Shown one piece after another: positions 31,007-39,683 of a DNA stretch of 64,000 bases. The DNA lies in assembly GCF_001641755.2 (NCBI RefSeq), contig NZ_LRFG02000004.1, positions 124,001 through 188,000 of the forward strand. The letters are read 5' to 3'. The stretch comes from Microbulbifer flavimaris (GTDB taxonomy: Bacteria > Pseudomonadota > Gammaproteobacteria > Pseudomonadales > Cellvibrionaceae). Position numbers and translations under genes: made by a program. Position 1 is the first letter of the stretch. Each line of letters starts with the position of its first letter. Under the pieces are notes generated by a model. The model searched no databases, was not told the DNA's origin, and saw nothing but the letters and a program-made list of their open reading frames with translations.

Positions 31007-31596
31007 GGCGCATCTCCTAGGGAAACGTCCGGAAAGAGTTCAACCCTTTCCACAGCATCGGGATCTTCCGGATCGGCGTCCTCAGGGCGCACTTCGGCTC
31101 CCCGAACCGCATCCATAACGCCCACCAGGTGCTCGTAGGCCACATCGGGCTCCATCAAAATGATGGAATCGGTCTTTTCCGGGTAACTGGCTTTAATTTC
31201 CAGGAGAAACTCTCTCAGCTTCTTGAGATCGTAGACTTGCTCGGTGGAGCGAAGCTCCATCTCCATGGACTGCTCGCCTTCAGACACAGCTGCCGCGTCT
31301 GTTTCCCCGCTAACCAGCTCTGATTCGGCCTGCTCCAGATTAGGGAAGCGCGCTATGACTTTTTCCCCGTCGCTGATTTCCAGGGCGTCCATGCGAACCA
31401 CAACCTCTACAGTCACCGTGGGGTCATCCGGCGCACCACCTCCGGCTCCGGATGGCATATCCAGCTCAAGGATGGTGACCCGCGAGAACACTGCAGAGAC
31501 CAGCAGGAACGGCACCAACACCACCATCAGGTTGAGGAAGGCGGTAATGTCGAGCTCCGGAGCCTCTTTATTTCTTCCGTGGCGACGCCTTCTCAT
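31003..31596 (-). CDS. ExbD/TolR-family subunit with Asn at the proton-carrying position
   Basis: 197 residues, start at ATG 31596 overlapping the upstream stop as TGATG. The membrane helix reads LDITAFLNLMVVLVPFLLVSAVF. Aligned with ExbD (INVTPFIDVMLVLL), the key Asp25 is replaced by Asn22 (codon AAC, 31533-31531). The periplasmic domain (about 60-180) keeps the ExbD pattern with IILMEPDVAYEHLVGVMDAVRGAEV and is expanded by an acidic insert. Part of a four-base-overlap operon with its neighbours. It may assemble with the Asp-bearing paralogue as an asymmetric pair. Confidence 0.88.
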   Translation of the reverse strand: MRRRRHGRNKEAPELDITAFLNLMVVLVPFLLVSAVFSRVTILELDMPSGAGGGAPDDPTVTVEVVVRMDALEISDGEKVIARFPNLEQAESELVSGETDAAAVSEGEQSMEMELRSTEQVYDLKKLREFLLEIKASYPEKTDSIILMEPDVAYEHLVGVMDAVRGAEVRPEDADPEDPDAVERVELFPDVSLGDAP

Positions 31597-32384
31597 CACG
31601 CATTTTCCAGTGCTTGCTCGTCCTTCTTCGCCTCGGCGGACGGATTCTCAGCGTCCGCTCTCGCCCCCTCTGAACCAGCGTCAGCACCATCAGCCTTGAT
31701 CGAATCTGCAGCCTTCTCCGCTTTCTCTTCAGCCTCTACGTCACGGCGACGACGGCTGGAGATGGAAATGATGTTGAGGGCTTTCACGGAAACCATTTCC
31801 AGGCTATCCACGATCTCACCAGTCAGGGAGTTCAGCAGTGCGTGTACGATCAGCAGGGTAATACCGACCATCAGGCCAAACGCGGTGGTGTTCATGGCCA
31901 CGGAAATACTGGCTGACAGCAGGTCAGCCTTCTCGGCCGGGTTGGCATTGGCCACGGCAGTAAAGGCCTCGATCAGACCCATAATGGTACCCAGCAGGCC
32001 CAACAGCGTGGCGATATTGGAGAAAAGTGCGACGTACGGCGTGCGCTTCTCGAGCTGAGGGATGATCTCCATCATGCTCTCTTCCATCGCAATTTCGATA
32101 TCTTCCCGGCGACGCACGGCACCCTGGCGGGCGAGACCCATGGCCAGCAGCTTGCTGACACCGGAGTTATCCTTGCTGACCAGATTACGCGCGCGATCAA
32201 AGTCACCGGAATTCAGGATTGGCTGCAGCTTGTCCCACATGGATCGGTTGGTGTGGCGCTCATAAACGAGGCGCAGATAGCGCTCGATAGCGACCGCCGC
32301 CCCCAGGGCGAACACAACAAGAATGGGGTACATGAATGCACCACCAGTCTGGAAGAAAGCGATTACGCTGTTGAAGAAATCCAT
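31596..32384 (-). CDS. MotA/TolQ/ExbB-family proton channel protein
   Basis: 262 residues. Three membrane segments at about 15-35, 118-145 (VALFSNIATLLGLLGTIMGLIEAF) and 160-190 (SISVAMNTTAFGLMVGITLLIV), with a cytoplasmic loop between the first and second, the ExbB/TolQ topology. The conserved Thr residues of TM2 and TM3 are present. The C-terminus is a long acidic Ala/Glu/Lys tail (about 210-262), unusual for ExbB. It forms the pentameric stator that converts proton flow into force, with the two downstream ExbD-like subunits. Confidence 0.93.
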   Translation of the reverse strand: MDFFNSVIAFFQTGGAFMYPILVVFALGAAVAIERYLRLVYERHTNRSMWDKLQPILNSGDFDRARNLVSKDNSGVSKLLAMGLARQGAVRRREDIEIAMEESMMEIIPQLEKRTPYVALFSNIATLLGLLGTIMGLIEAFTAVANANPAEKADLLSASISVAMNTTAFGLMVGITLLIVHALLNSLTGEIVDSLEMVSVKALNIISISSRRRRDVEAEEKAEKAADSIKADGADAGSEGARADAENPSAEAKKDEQALENA

Positions 32385-32475
32385 TACAAACCCTCTTAGA
32401 AAAACTGCAGTAGCTGCGCGTAGATTAAAATTCTTGTGCCTGAGTCCAAACCGACTGCCTGATTGAGGCGGTTCG

Positions 32476-32814
32476 TCAGTCCTCGGAAAGGCTTAGTCGG
32501 TAAAACTCCAGCTCACGGGAAAACACCTCTTTATCCAGTGGCTGCAGTTTGTCATCCATCAGGCTGGAGACCAGCTCACTCTCCACCCCAACCTCGGAAC
32601 TCTTCCAGGGGACAATGTACAGTGATTTCGGCGCCTCTTTGTTACCGATAATCGAAATACCGGAAAGGGACTTCACTTCATCATCGACTTTCTTTGAGCC
32701 AGCGCTGGAATCCTGCGCTTGCGCAGCCGGGGATACCAGAAATGCCAGGCTGAGCAGAAACGGGACCGCATTCCTTGCCAAACCCATGATTGGATTCTCC
32801 ATTGAACTGTTCAT
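32476..32814 (-). CDS. Small secreted protein of the machine cluster
   Basis: 112 residues, signal peptide (about 1-33, ending VSPAAQAQ), then a short conserved-looking core GISIIGNKEAPKSLYIVPWKSSEVGVESELVSSLMDDKLQPLDKEVFSRELEFYR. ATG overlaps the stop of the preceding TPR gene as ATGA, so it is tightly coupled. I do not recognise a named family. Likely periplasmic; the adjacent motor and TPR genes suggest a structural or linking role. Confidence 0.75.
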   Translation of the reverse strand: MNSSMENPIMGLARNAVPFLLSLAFLVSPAAQAQDSSAGSKKVDDEVKSLSGISIIGNKEAPKSLYIVPWKSSEVGVESELVSSLMDDKLQPLDKEVFSRELEFYRLSLSED

Positions 32815-33407
32815 TGTATTCTCCGCTTCAATCCAGCCACCCAGAGCGGCACATCTTTATCGTCTGGCTCCAACTGCAGGTAACGCTCGAATTGTGCCAG
32901 AGCGCACTGCGGATCTTGCAGATAGAGATCACACAATATGCCAAAGTTTTTAATCAGCGGTGCGTAGCCCGGATTCTGGTTCTGCGCACTGGTGAACAGT
33001 TCACGCGCCTCCTCAAAACGCCCCTGCTTCCGGTAAAGCACCGCCAGCTCATTGGCCCCAACAGGGTGGTTCGGGAAAACCTCCAGAGCCTTCAGCAGGT
33101 TTTCCTCCGCATTCTTTTCATCACCAGACTGGTAATAGGCGATACCCAGGTTGATATAGGGTGCCGGAAGGCGCTGCTCACGCTGTACGACATCCTGTAA
33201 CAGTTCAATTGCCTCCGGATAGCGTTCGCCACGCAGCAACTCCAGGGCCTGATCGAAGTCACGCTCGACGGAACCGGAAACCCGCACGCTTGAAGGATCC
33301 ACAAACTGCCCACCGGCACGCTTTGGCGTGCCGGAGCAGGCGGCTAGCAGGGTGGCGACCAGGGTGACCGACACCATCCGCAACAGCAATCTGGAAACTG
33401 ACTCCAT
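32811..33407 (-). CDS. TPR-repeat lipoprotein
   Basis: 198 residues. Lipobox LLAAC (Cys about 24) follows a hydrophobic signal, so it is probably lipid-anchored. About three TPR units cover 50-180 (FDQALELLRGERYPEAIELLQDVVQ; PAPYINLGIAYYQSGDEKNAEENLLKALEVFPNHP; NELAVLYRKQGRFEEARELFTSAQNQNPGYAP). TPR domains are protein-docking scaffolds. Compare the single small TPR lipoprotein-like members of Glt clusters; I infer a similar assembly role. Confidence 0.85.
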   Translation of the reverse strand: MESVSRLLLRMVSVTLVATLLAACSGTPKRAGGQFVDPSSVRVSGSVERDFDQALELLRGERYPEAIELLQDVVQREQRLPAPYINLGIAYYQSGDEKNAEENLLKALEVFPNHPVGANELAVLYRKQGRFEEARELFTSAQNQNPGYAPLIKNFGILCDLYLQDPQCALAQFERYLQLEPDDKDVPLWVAGLKRRIQ

Positions 33408-33469
33408 GAAAAACCTTCGTTGTTAGAACTATTTTCCCGACACATTCGCTGAGGCAGCGTTACGCGGAT

Positions 33470-36400
33470 TCAGCCTTCCTCGGCCTGCACCGCGCCTTCT
33501 TCCGGATCCACTTCTGGCCGCGGCACGATGGAAGGCATGTACTCGCCGACATCCTCGGCCCGCGCATATTGGGCAGGTACAAGCCCGGCAAGCTTGCCGA
33601 TACTGTCCTGGATCCAGCGGTTATAGATACCCATACCGAGCAGCTCGATATTTTTCTCATGAACCGAGATTGCCCGCTCCTCGAAGGGATAGATCTGCTC
33701 TTCCAGCGCCAGCTCGTACTCCTCGAGCTCCACCGGTGAAAGATTGGTGGGCCGCTCGGAATCCCGTAGCGCATGGCTGAAGTGCAGATAGATCTCGGCC
33801 AGGTGGAAGGTTGCCGCCGCAGTAACATCGGCCACCTGATAGTCGATCAGGTTCGTGTAGGCATCGATCGCCGCCTTCATCCGTGTACGCTTGACGTTCA
33901 AGTTTTGCTCGATGGGCACCACCAGCGCCACGGCAGTAAACGACTCGAATTTGGGCTCGGCCAGCACCAGGGCTGCGTTGCCGGCCAGATAACGGGTGCG
34001 ATCTGTTCTGCCCGCGCCACCTTCCCGCTCGATACGGACCATCCGCTCAAGCTGGGCCAAATACTGCGACTGCGCACCTGCATCCTTGTGCAGGTCCGCG
34101 ATGCGCTGGTGCGTCTCCAGCGCTGGCTCCAGAGGGGAGGGGAACAACTTCACATAGCGCTGCAGGACTACCAGTGCCTTGTCGCTGCGATCTGCCGCTT
34201 TATACAGGTCTGCCGCCTGGGTCAGCGCCTCACGGCGAACGTCGTCATCGTCAGACTCCCGCTCGATCCGCTCAAACTCCCCTGCGGCCAGCAATAGCTC
34301 ACCGCTTTCCTGGTAGACCACAGCGAGCTTTTTGGTGACTTCCTTGATCAGCTCATGTTTGGGGAAGTTCTGGCGGAAGCCATTCAGGACAACCGCTGCC
34401 TGGGTCCAGTCCTGCAGGGTGATGAGCACCGCGGCAGCATCGTATTCGGCCGTAGCCAGCAATTTAGCGCCCGGAGCAACTTTACGAATACGCAGGAAGT
34501 GTTCAGCCGCAAGCTGGTAATTCTCTTCTTTTCTCGCCAGGTCCCCCTGCTGATAGATGGATGCCGCCAGGTTGTCGAACAAGTCTGCCCGATCTTTGGC
34601 ATCCGCTGCGGTCAGGGCGAGTGCCTTGCCATAGGCCTGCTCTGCCTCGGGGTACGCCTCGGTATCGAAAGAACCGTGTGCAACCAGAACCCACGCTGAG
34701 CGGCGAATCTCCTGCTCCGCCTGCGGGAAACGCTCGAGCAGCAGCCGGCCATTGGCGATGGTCTGCTGGTAGTCCCGCAGTGAATAGAGATCCTCAACAG
34801 CACCCACCATGACTTGCGGCGCCTTCTCATGCTGCTGAAAGGTTTCAGCAAACTGTAACGATGAGCGGATGATCTCCCGCTGCATGGGAGCACGCTTGGC
34901 TGCAGATGCGCCTTTCAGGGCGGTGCCCAGATGCTCACGATAGGCGTAGACCGCAGCGTAGCCGGCCTCGCTCGAATTCTTGTGCTGCGGGTAATCGTAA
35001 GCCGTGCGCTCGTACTGCTTACCGGCACCGAGGAAGTCCCGGTTTTCAAGCATCAGGCCTGCGAACTGGTAATTGATTTCTGGTGCGCGGGGCTGGTCGG
35101 AGAAAGAGACCAGATAGGCGCGGTACCAATGGATCGCTTCCTGGTAATTTTCGGTTTTCTTGTCCTTGAGGCGCTTGTTCTGGTAAGCGGCGTGATAGTG
35201 GCCCGCCAGGTCAATCAGGTTCGCCTGCAGGAACTCCACGACCTCACCGTATTCGTTGATATCGAATACGTTCCAGTACTCGGCGTCCAGCGCATAGGTG
35301 GTGGCAAAGGTCTTCTTCGAGTCAAGTACAAGACGGGGGAAGCCGCCCTTCTGGTAGATCTCGATGACACGAATGGAGAAATCCGCAGATTCCCGATGCA
35401 GTGGGTTACGCTCCACGAACGTATTGTAGGCCTCGGCCGCATCCTGGTAGCGGCGTTTTACCAGGTAATACTCGCCGAGGTGGCTGTAGACATGGGACTC
35501 GTAACTCCGGGCACCCTTGCGGTTGAAGTAGTCCACAATGGATTCAGCCCCACCGAGGTACGAGAAACTGAGGCTGATCACGCGGAAAGTATCCTCCACG
35601 TGCTTTTTCTCGACCTTGTTGGTTTGCTGATTCAGGTCATACCCTTCGGACAGCTTGTAGTCGAGCATGGCGATATAGTCGTCCAGCGCCAGCTCGTACA
35701 TATCCTGCTTGAACAGAGCCCAGCCTCGTTTGTACAGCGCCAACTCGTGAAAGCTGGAAGCGGGGCCGATATCGATGACCTTGCCGTAGGCCTCTTCGGC
35801 ATCCAAATATTTCTTGCGGGTAAAGTAATATTCGCCGAGACGAAAGAAAGCCTCATCCAGATGGCGGGAGCCGGGATACTTGGCTGCCATCTGGCGCAGT
35901 ACATCTACTGCTTTGTCGACTTGACCCGTCTCCTCATAGGCTCTTGACAGCTGGTACATGACCTGGTCGTTGCGATCGTAATGCGGGTACTTGGCCAGTA
36001 GCTCCTCATAAAGCTGGATGGCTTCCCGGGCATTGGCCGCGAGGATGGCCTCGGCATCGCCGGGCGCCTGAACCGGGGCAGAGTCACCTTCGATCTCTAC
36101 CGCACCGCTGGCACGCCGCTCAAAGTCGCGATCGGATTCGGTAGATCCGGCGCCCGCAACCGATGCTCTTGCAGCCTCGCCCGCCACAATCGGCGCAGGG
36201 GATGCCACCGGAGCCGTCAACTGACCGCCACCTGAACGCGCATTGCGGGAAATGGCCACTGTGTCGGCATTATTTGCCGGCGTTTCAGCGCCCGAACTGG
36301 CCTGACGCTGGGCCGCAGCACCACCATCCACCAACCCTGCCTCGGCACGGTGAGCCTGCTTGATCTTGAGGTCGGCGATGCGCCGCATAGCCTCTGGGGT

Positions 36401-36646
36401 CAGCGAACTCTCGGGCGTCTCCTGTAGATACTGCTGATAACTGGCCAGCGCTTTTTCCAGACTGCCGTCGATGTATTCCTCTTCGATCGCAATATCGACC
36501 CGCTGGAGACTGCCAATGGTATTGCGATCATTGACTGCACAGCCCTGCACCAGCAGGCCCAGTGCGGCCGCCGCCAGGATACGATTGGCACTGCGGCTAT
36601 GGGCACGAATAGCCTCCGTTAACGGGGTTGTCTTGGCCGGCTTCAC
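33470..36646 (-). CDS. Large TPR-repeat lipoprotein (1,058 residues)
   Basis: GTG start overlapping the upstream stop as GTGA. Lipobox LLVQGC places the lipidated Cys near residue 36. Residues 40-100 hold a first TPR-like unit, 100-195 are Ala/Gly/Ser-rich linker, and from about 205 onward many TPR or TPR-like helical pairs run nearly to the end (YEELLAKYPHYDRNDQVMYQLSRAYEETGQ..., AEEAYGKVIDIGPASSFHELALYKRGWALFKQDMYELAL...). The pattern resembles the outer-membrane TPR scaffolds of Myxococcus gliding complexes (GltD/GltE type) and YfiO-like proteins. Acidic C-terminal tail. Likely the periplasmic backbone that bridges motor and outer-membrane parts. Confidence 0.85.
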   Translation of the reverse strand: MKPAKTTPLTEAIRAHSRSANRILAAAALGLLVQGCAVNDRNTIGSLQRVDIAIEEEYIDGSLEKALASYQQYLQETPESSLTPEAMRRIADLKIKQAHRAEAGLVDGGAAAQRQASSGAETPANNADTVAISRNARSGGGQLTAPVASPAPIVAGEAARASVAGAGSTESDRDFERRASGAVEIEGDSAPVQAPGDAEAILAANAREAIQLYEELLAKYPHYDRNDQVMYQLSRAYEETGQVDKAVDVLRQMAAKYPGSRHLDEAFFRLGEYYFTRKKYLDAEEAYGKVIDIGPASSFHELALYKRGWALFKQDMYELALDDYIAMLDYKLSEGYDLNQQTNKVEKKHVEDTFRVISLSFSYLGGAESIVDYFNRKGARSYESHVYSHLGEYYLVKRRYQDAAEAYNTFVERNPLHRESADFSIRVIEIYQKGGFPRLVLDSKKTFATTYALDAEYWNVFDINEYGEVVEFLQANLIDLAGHYHAAYQNKRLKDKKTENYQEAIHWYRAYLVSFSDQPRAPEINYQFAGLMLENRDFLGAGKQYERTAYDYPQHKNSSEAGYAAVYAYREHLGTALKGASAAKRAPMQREIIRSSLQFAETFQQHEKAPQVMVGAVEDLYSLRDYQQTIANGRLLLERFPQAEQEIRRSAWVLVAHGSFDTEAYPEAEQAYGKALALTAADAKDRADLFDNLAASIYQQGDLARKEENYQLAAEHFLRIRKVAPGAKLLATAEYDAAAVLITLQDWTQAAVVLNGFRQNFPKHELIKEVTKKLAVVYQESGELLLAAGEFERIERESDDDDVRREALTQAADLYKAADRSDKALVVLQRYVKLFPSPLEPALETHQRIADLHKDAGAQSQYLAQLERMVRIEREGGAGRTDRTRYLAGNAALVLAEPKFESFTAVALVVPIEQNLNVKRTRMKAAIDAYTNLIDYQVADVTAAATFHLAEIYLHFSHALRDSERPTNLSPVELEEYELALEEQIYPFEERAISVHEKNIELLGMGIYNRWIQDSIGKLAGLVPAQYARAEDVGEYMPSIVPRPEVDPEEGAVQAEEG

Positions 36647-38757
36647 TGTTCAACCTCCTGTGCCGACGCACCTTCAGCGGGCACACCCAGTTCCGGCGGA
36701 TTCTGCTGTGGCAGGGGATCACCGTCTGCCGGTGCCGTGCTGGACTCGGGCTCGGGTGCGACCTCCGCGCCGCCGTCTTCGATCACGATTTCAGCTGCCT
36801 TTTGCAGGGCTTCGACCTTGCGCTGATCTTCACGCTGCTCCTGCAGCTCGTTGGCGCGGTCGTAACTGTCCGCCAGCGCGAACCTGGCCTTGATCTGGTA
36901 GTTTTCCAGCTGCGCGCGACGACGCTCCAGCTCGTCGATTGCCAGTGTCTCGAGCATTTTTCCCTGACGCGCCATCAGCATATCCAGGCGGTCCTGGCTC
37001 TGCTGCAGCCGGGCGCGGACATTGCGAATCGTGTCGTCATAGCCGGTGTAACTGTGAGTAGCGGCCTGGCGGCTACGGACATAGGACTGGTAGACCGTCT
37101 GCAGTTTCTCAATTTCTACATTGAGCTGTTGCAGGCGCTTGTAGGCCTCTGTCAGCCGCGCGTCGTATTCGGTCGCCAGACGGAATTGCAATACACCTTC
37201 AAGGCGCTCGAGGCGGCGTAGAGAGTCTTCGCCTACCACCTGATTGCGGGTCCGTGCCCGTAATTGGCGCAGCTCTTCGAGCGACTCAAGTTCCTCGGAA
37301 CGCCCCAGGTATTCGGGCCGGCGGGTTACCAGCATCTGCTCGATCCGGGCCGCGAACTTATCGCGCTCTTCCATGCGCATGCGAATTCGCGCATCCAGCT
37401 GGCGAAACTTCTGGTCCAGCCCGGGGAGAAGCGGCTCGTAGTAATTCCGGCGCAGGGAGATCAGGTCCTCATACGCGGTCAAGCTCTCGAGCCAGCTCTC
37501 GTTGCGCTCAAACAGATCGTTGAGGTCGCGGTAGTTGCGCAGGAACTCCTGATAGTCGTTGGAGGCCATCAAGTCCAGCAGGTAATGCGTCTCCGGCGCA
37601 CCGGGAATATCCCGTAGCGTGACAACCCAGTTTTTGACCTGGTCGGCCTCTTTTCGGCGCAGGGCCTCCAGAAACTTGCCTTCACGGATACTGATGATCG
37701 AGGCAGTGAGGGTGTCAATTTCCCGCCCGAACTTGTCCAGCGCAAATCCATAATTGACGGCAGCGGTGCTGTGCACATCCAGTTTTCCGTACGCAAAGGG
37801 CACCGCCAGCATCGACTCCTGCACGGCCTCATTGGTAGCCTGGCGAGCCTGCAACAGCTTCCAGGGCACCAGCGCCCGGTCATATCGACCAGCGCGCGCC
37901 TCGACCCAACCGGCACCGAGCAGTGCGCGATTGGAGAACGGACCTTCCAGCTGTACACGATCGAAGTAGGGACGAGCGCGCTCAAGTTCGCCAGCCTCCA
38001 TCAGGTAGGAACCCAGCAGGAGGTTGGTCTTATCGGACAGCGCCTGCTGTGCCGGGTCTCCACTCCTCCGCTTGCCGAGCGCAGTCAGCTCCGCCACGCC
38101 ACGCTCAGCATCGCCAGCTTTGAGCAAGGCAATACCCAGGTTGTACTCGATGAAGCCCTCAAGGCGAGACTCACCTTTGAGGTCACGCAGTAATGACACC
38201 GCCTCTTCGAAGCGGCCAAGCTCCATAAACACCCGCGCGCGCAGGAACTGTTCTTCTGGACGCACCCGCTCCGGCACCCGGCCCTCGATCATTTCGAGGG
38301 CGTGCAGGGCGTTACGCGGCTGCTGCTTGTGATAGTGAATTTTGGCCAGGCGGTACGCCGCCTCGTTTTTTACCGGCTGGGGAACGTTGCCCTTGAGCAC
38401 CGCTTCGATGGCACGCCCGGCCTCGTGATGCATGCGGTAGGACAGCTCCAGGTCTCCCACTGAGAACTGCGCCTGGCCGAAATGCGCACTGAATGGATCC
38501 AGCTCGGGCTCGTCGAGTCGGCGATACTGATCCAATTCCGTATCCAGACCGACGATGGCATCAAAGTAGCGCTCCTGATGGGCCTCAAACATGGAGGCAC
38601 CAAAAAAGAGGTCCTTCAGCGCTTCTTCATTGCGATCTTTGGCCACCCCCCAGGGAGCAACCAACAACGCGGGCATGACCAGGCCAACCAGCGGCCGCAA
38701 GAGGACGCCGGCGGCTCTTTTCTTTACCGCGGTAGCGGAGACCTGCCTATCAACCAT
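36643..38757 (-). CDS. Secreted TPR and coiled-coil protein (704 residues)
   Basis: Signal peptide (about 17-40, LVGLVMPALLVAPWGVAKD). Residues 45-330 contain TPR-like repeats (AAYRLAKIHYHKQQPRNALHALEMIEG; FLRARVFMELGRFEEAVSLLRDL; FIEYNLGIALLKAGDAERGVAELTALG). Residues about 400-670 are long charged heptad-like helices, and the tail (675-704) is Pro/Glu/Ala-rich. It starts two bases after the preceding gene. Coiled coil plus TPR suggests a long periplasmic strut. No exact family recognised. Confidence 0.82.
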   Translation of the reverse strand: MVDRQVSATAVKKRAAGVLLRPLVGLVMPALLVAPWGVAKDRNEEALKDLFFGASMFEAHQERYFDAIVGLDTELDQYRRLDEPELDPFSAHFGQAQFSVGDLELSYRMHHEAGRAIEAVLKGNVPQPVKNEAAYRLAKIHYHKQQPRNALHALEMIEGRVPERVRPEEQFLRARVFMELGRFEEAVSLLRDLKGESRLEGFIEYNLGIALLKAGDAERGVAELTALGKRRSGDPAQQALSDKTNLLLGSYLMEAGELERARPYFDRVQLEGPFSNRALLGAGWVEARAGRYDRALVPWKLLQARQATNEAVQESMLAVPFAYGKLDVHSTAAVNYGFALDKFGREIDTLTASIISIREGKFLEALRRKEADQVKNWVVTLRDIPGAPETHYLLDLMASNDYQEFLRNYRDLNDLFERNESWLESLTAYEDLISLRRNYYEPLLPGLDQKFRQLDARIRMRMEERDKFAARIEQMLVTRRPEYLGRSEELESLEELRQLRARTRNQVVGEDSLRRLERLEGVLQFRLATEYDARLTEAYKRLQQLNVEIEKLQTVYQSYVRSRQAATHSYTGYDDTIRNVRARLQQSQDRLDMLMARQGKMLETLAIDELERRRAQLENYQIKARFALADSYDRANELQEQREDQRKVEALQKAAEIVIEDGGAEVAPEPESSTAPADGDPLPQQNPPELGVPAEGASAQEVEQ

Positions 38758-38759
38758 GA

Positions 38760-39269
38760 TTACCAGTCCTTGAAACTGATGGCTGACTGCTCTCCAGCGA
38801 TTTCTATCTCGACAAACTTGGGCCCAACTCGCTTTTCAACGGTATGAGAGGCTGTGGCTCGTAACTCCCGGCCGCTCGCCGACTTGCCGAGGAAGCTGAC
38901 TTCCAGTGGATGGTTACCAGACTGAACATTGGCCGTATAAATCTTCTGCACACCGCCCTTACGCAAGGCTTCCAGCTCGCGGAAGGTGTAGAGATGGTGT
39001 GCGACCACCTCGTTATTCAGCTTTACTTCTACCGCCTCTAGATCGAAGCTACTTTCTTTAGGCAGGGAAACAAAAAAAGCAGCCTGGGTATTGGAAGGAA
39101 AGAGTAATTTTTCCTCCAGCTGCACCAGCTCCGCGGTCAGCTCGATGACATCTTGCTTGGCATCCTGTATCTGGTCGTCCAGCCCACGAATCTCATCGCG
39201 ACTGACCGACTGCGCAAATGCGAGCGACGCCGACAGCATCAAAACGGTTAACTGTAGAATTCGGAACAT
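38760..39269 (-). CDS. Secreted coiled-coil protein, first gene of the machine operon
   Basis: 169 residues. Signal peptide to about residue 19 (LTVLMLSASLAFAQ), a short coiled coil at 20-55 (RDEIRGLDDQIQDAKQDVIELTAELVQLEEKLLFPSNT), then a beta-rich domain (about 60-169: FFVSLPKESSFDLEAVEVKLNNEVVAHHLYTFRELEALRKGGVQKIY...) that looks Ig- or PEGA-like. First gene after a candidate class II CRP promoter; the next gene starts two bases later. Probably periplasmic. Family not recognised. Confidence 0.78.
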   Translation of the reverse strand: MFRILQLTVLMLSASLAFAQSVSRDEIRGLDDQIQDAKQDVIELTAELVQLEEKLLFPSNTQAAFFVSLPKESSFDLEAVEVKLNNEVVAHHLYTFRELEALRKGGVQKIYTANVQSGNHPLEVSFLGKSASGRELRATASHTVEKRVGPKFVEIEIAGEQSAISFKDW

Positions 39270-39370
39270 TTTTCTACCTCTGGCCCTACTTCTAGCGGTG
39301 GACGTCGGGGAACCCAGACAAACGTTGCCCGCAGGAGATGAGCTTTAAAAAACGGGCTCTGCGTCAGCGG

Positions 39371-39414
39371 ATTGTATTTCAATCCACTTGCGGCCAGATG
39401 TGAGGCAGGTCATA
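39371..39414 (-). promoter_or_regulatory. Candidate CRP/Vfr class II promoter of the machine operon
   Basis: Minus strand TATGA-CCTGCC-TCACA at 39414-39399 differs from TGTGA-N6-TCACA at one base. TACAAT (39376-39371) is a good -10; a 17-base spacer leaves no good -35. The CRP-like centre is about 42 bases upstream of the predicted start site, the class II position that replaces a -35. Confidence 0.6.
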
Positions 39415-39554
39415 TCTCCGGGATTCAACCCAGAGTTTGCCTACCGAGAGAAAAGCCCCGCGCAACAGCCCTGACAGCCAATCAGATCGGGGAGCAATCG
39501 CACAGGGAGGGAGGAAATAAAGTAAACATTGAGCCCTGCAGAACCTGCGGGCAT

Positions 39555-39582
39555 AAAAAAAGGCACTCGCTAGCGAGTGCCT
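39555..39582 (-). terminator. Terminator after tRNA-Leu
   Basis: AGGCACTCGCTAGCGAGTGCCT is a perfect 22-base palindrome, followed on the minus strand by seven T residues. It ends the secG-tRNA transcript and separates it from the machine operon. Confidence 0.9.
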
Positions 39583-39588
39583 TGTATT

Positions 39589-39674
39589 TGGTGCCCAGGG
39601 CGGGACTTGAACCCGCACGCGCATAGCGCACTACCCCCTCAAGATAGCGTGTCTACCAATTCCACCACCTGGGC
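39589..39674 (-). tRNA. tRNA-Leu (GAG)
   Basis: 86-base class II tRNA with long variable arm and encoded CCA. Anticodon loop TTGAGGG gives anticodon GAG. Acceptor stem GCCCAGG / CCTGGGC. It follows secG directly, the position of leuU in E. coli. Confidence 0.96.
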
Positions 39675-39683
39675 TAAAACTTG

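Larger units (their letters stand above)
39270..39588. other. Gene-free region between tRNA-Leu and the machine operon
   Basis: 319 bases. It holds the tRNA-Leu terminator at its right end and the candidate CRP-dependent promoter about 100-145 bases before the first machine gene. Nothing else supported. Confidence 0.6.
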
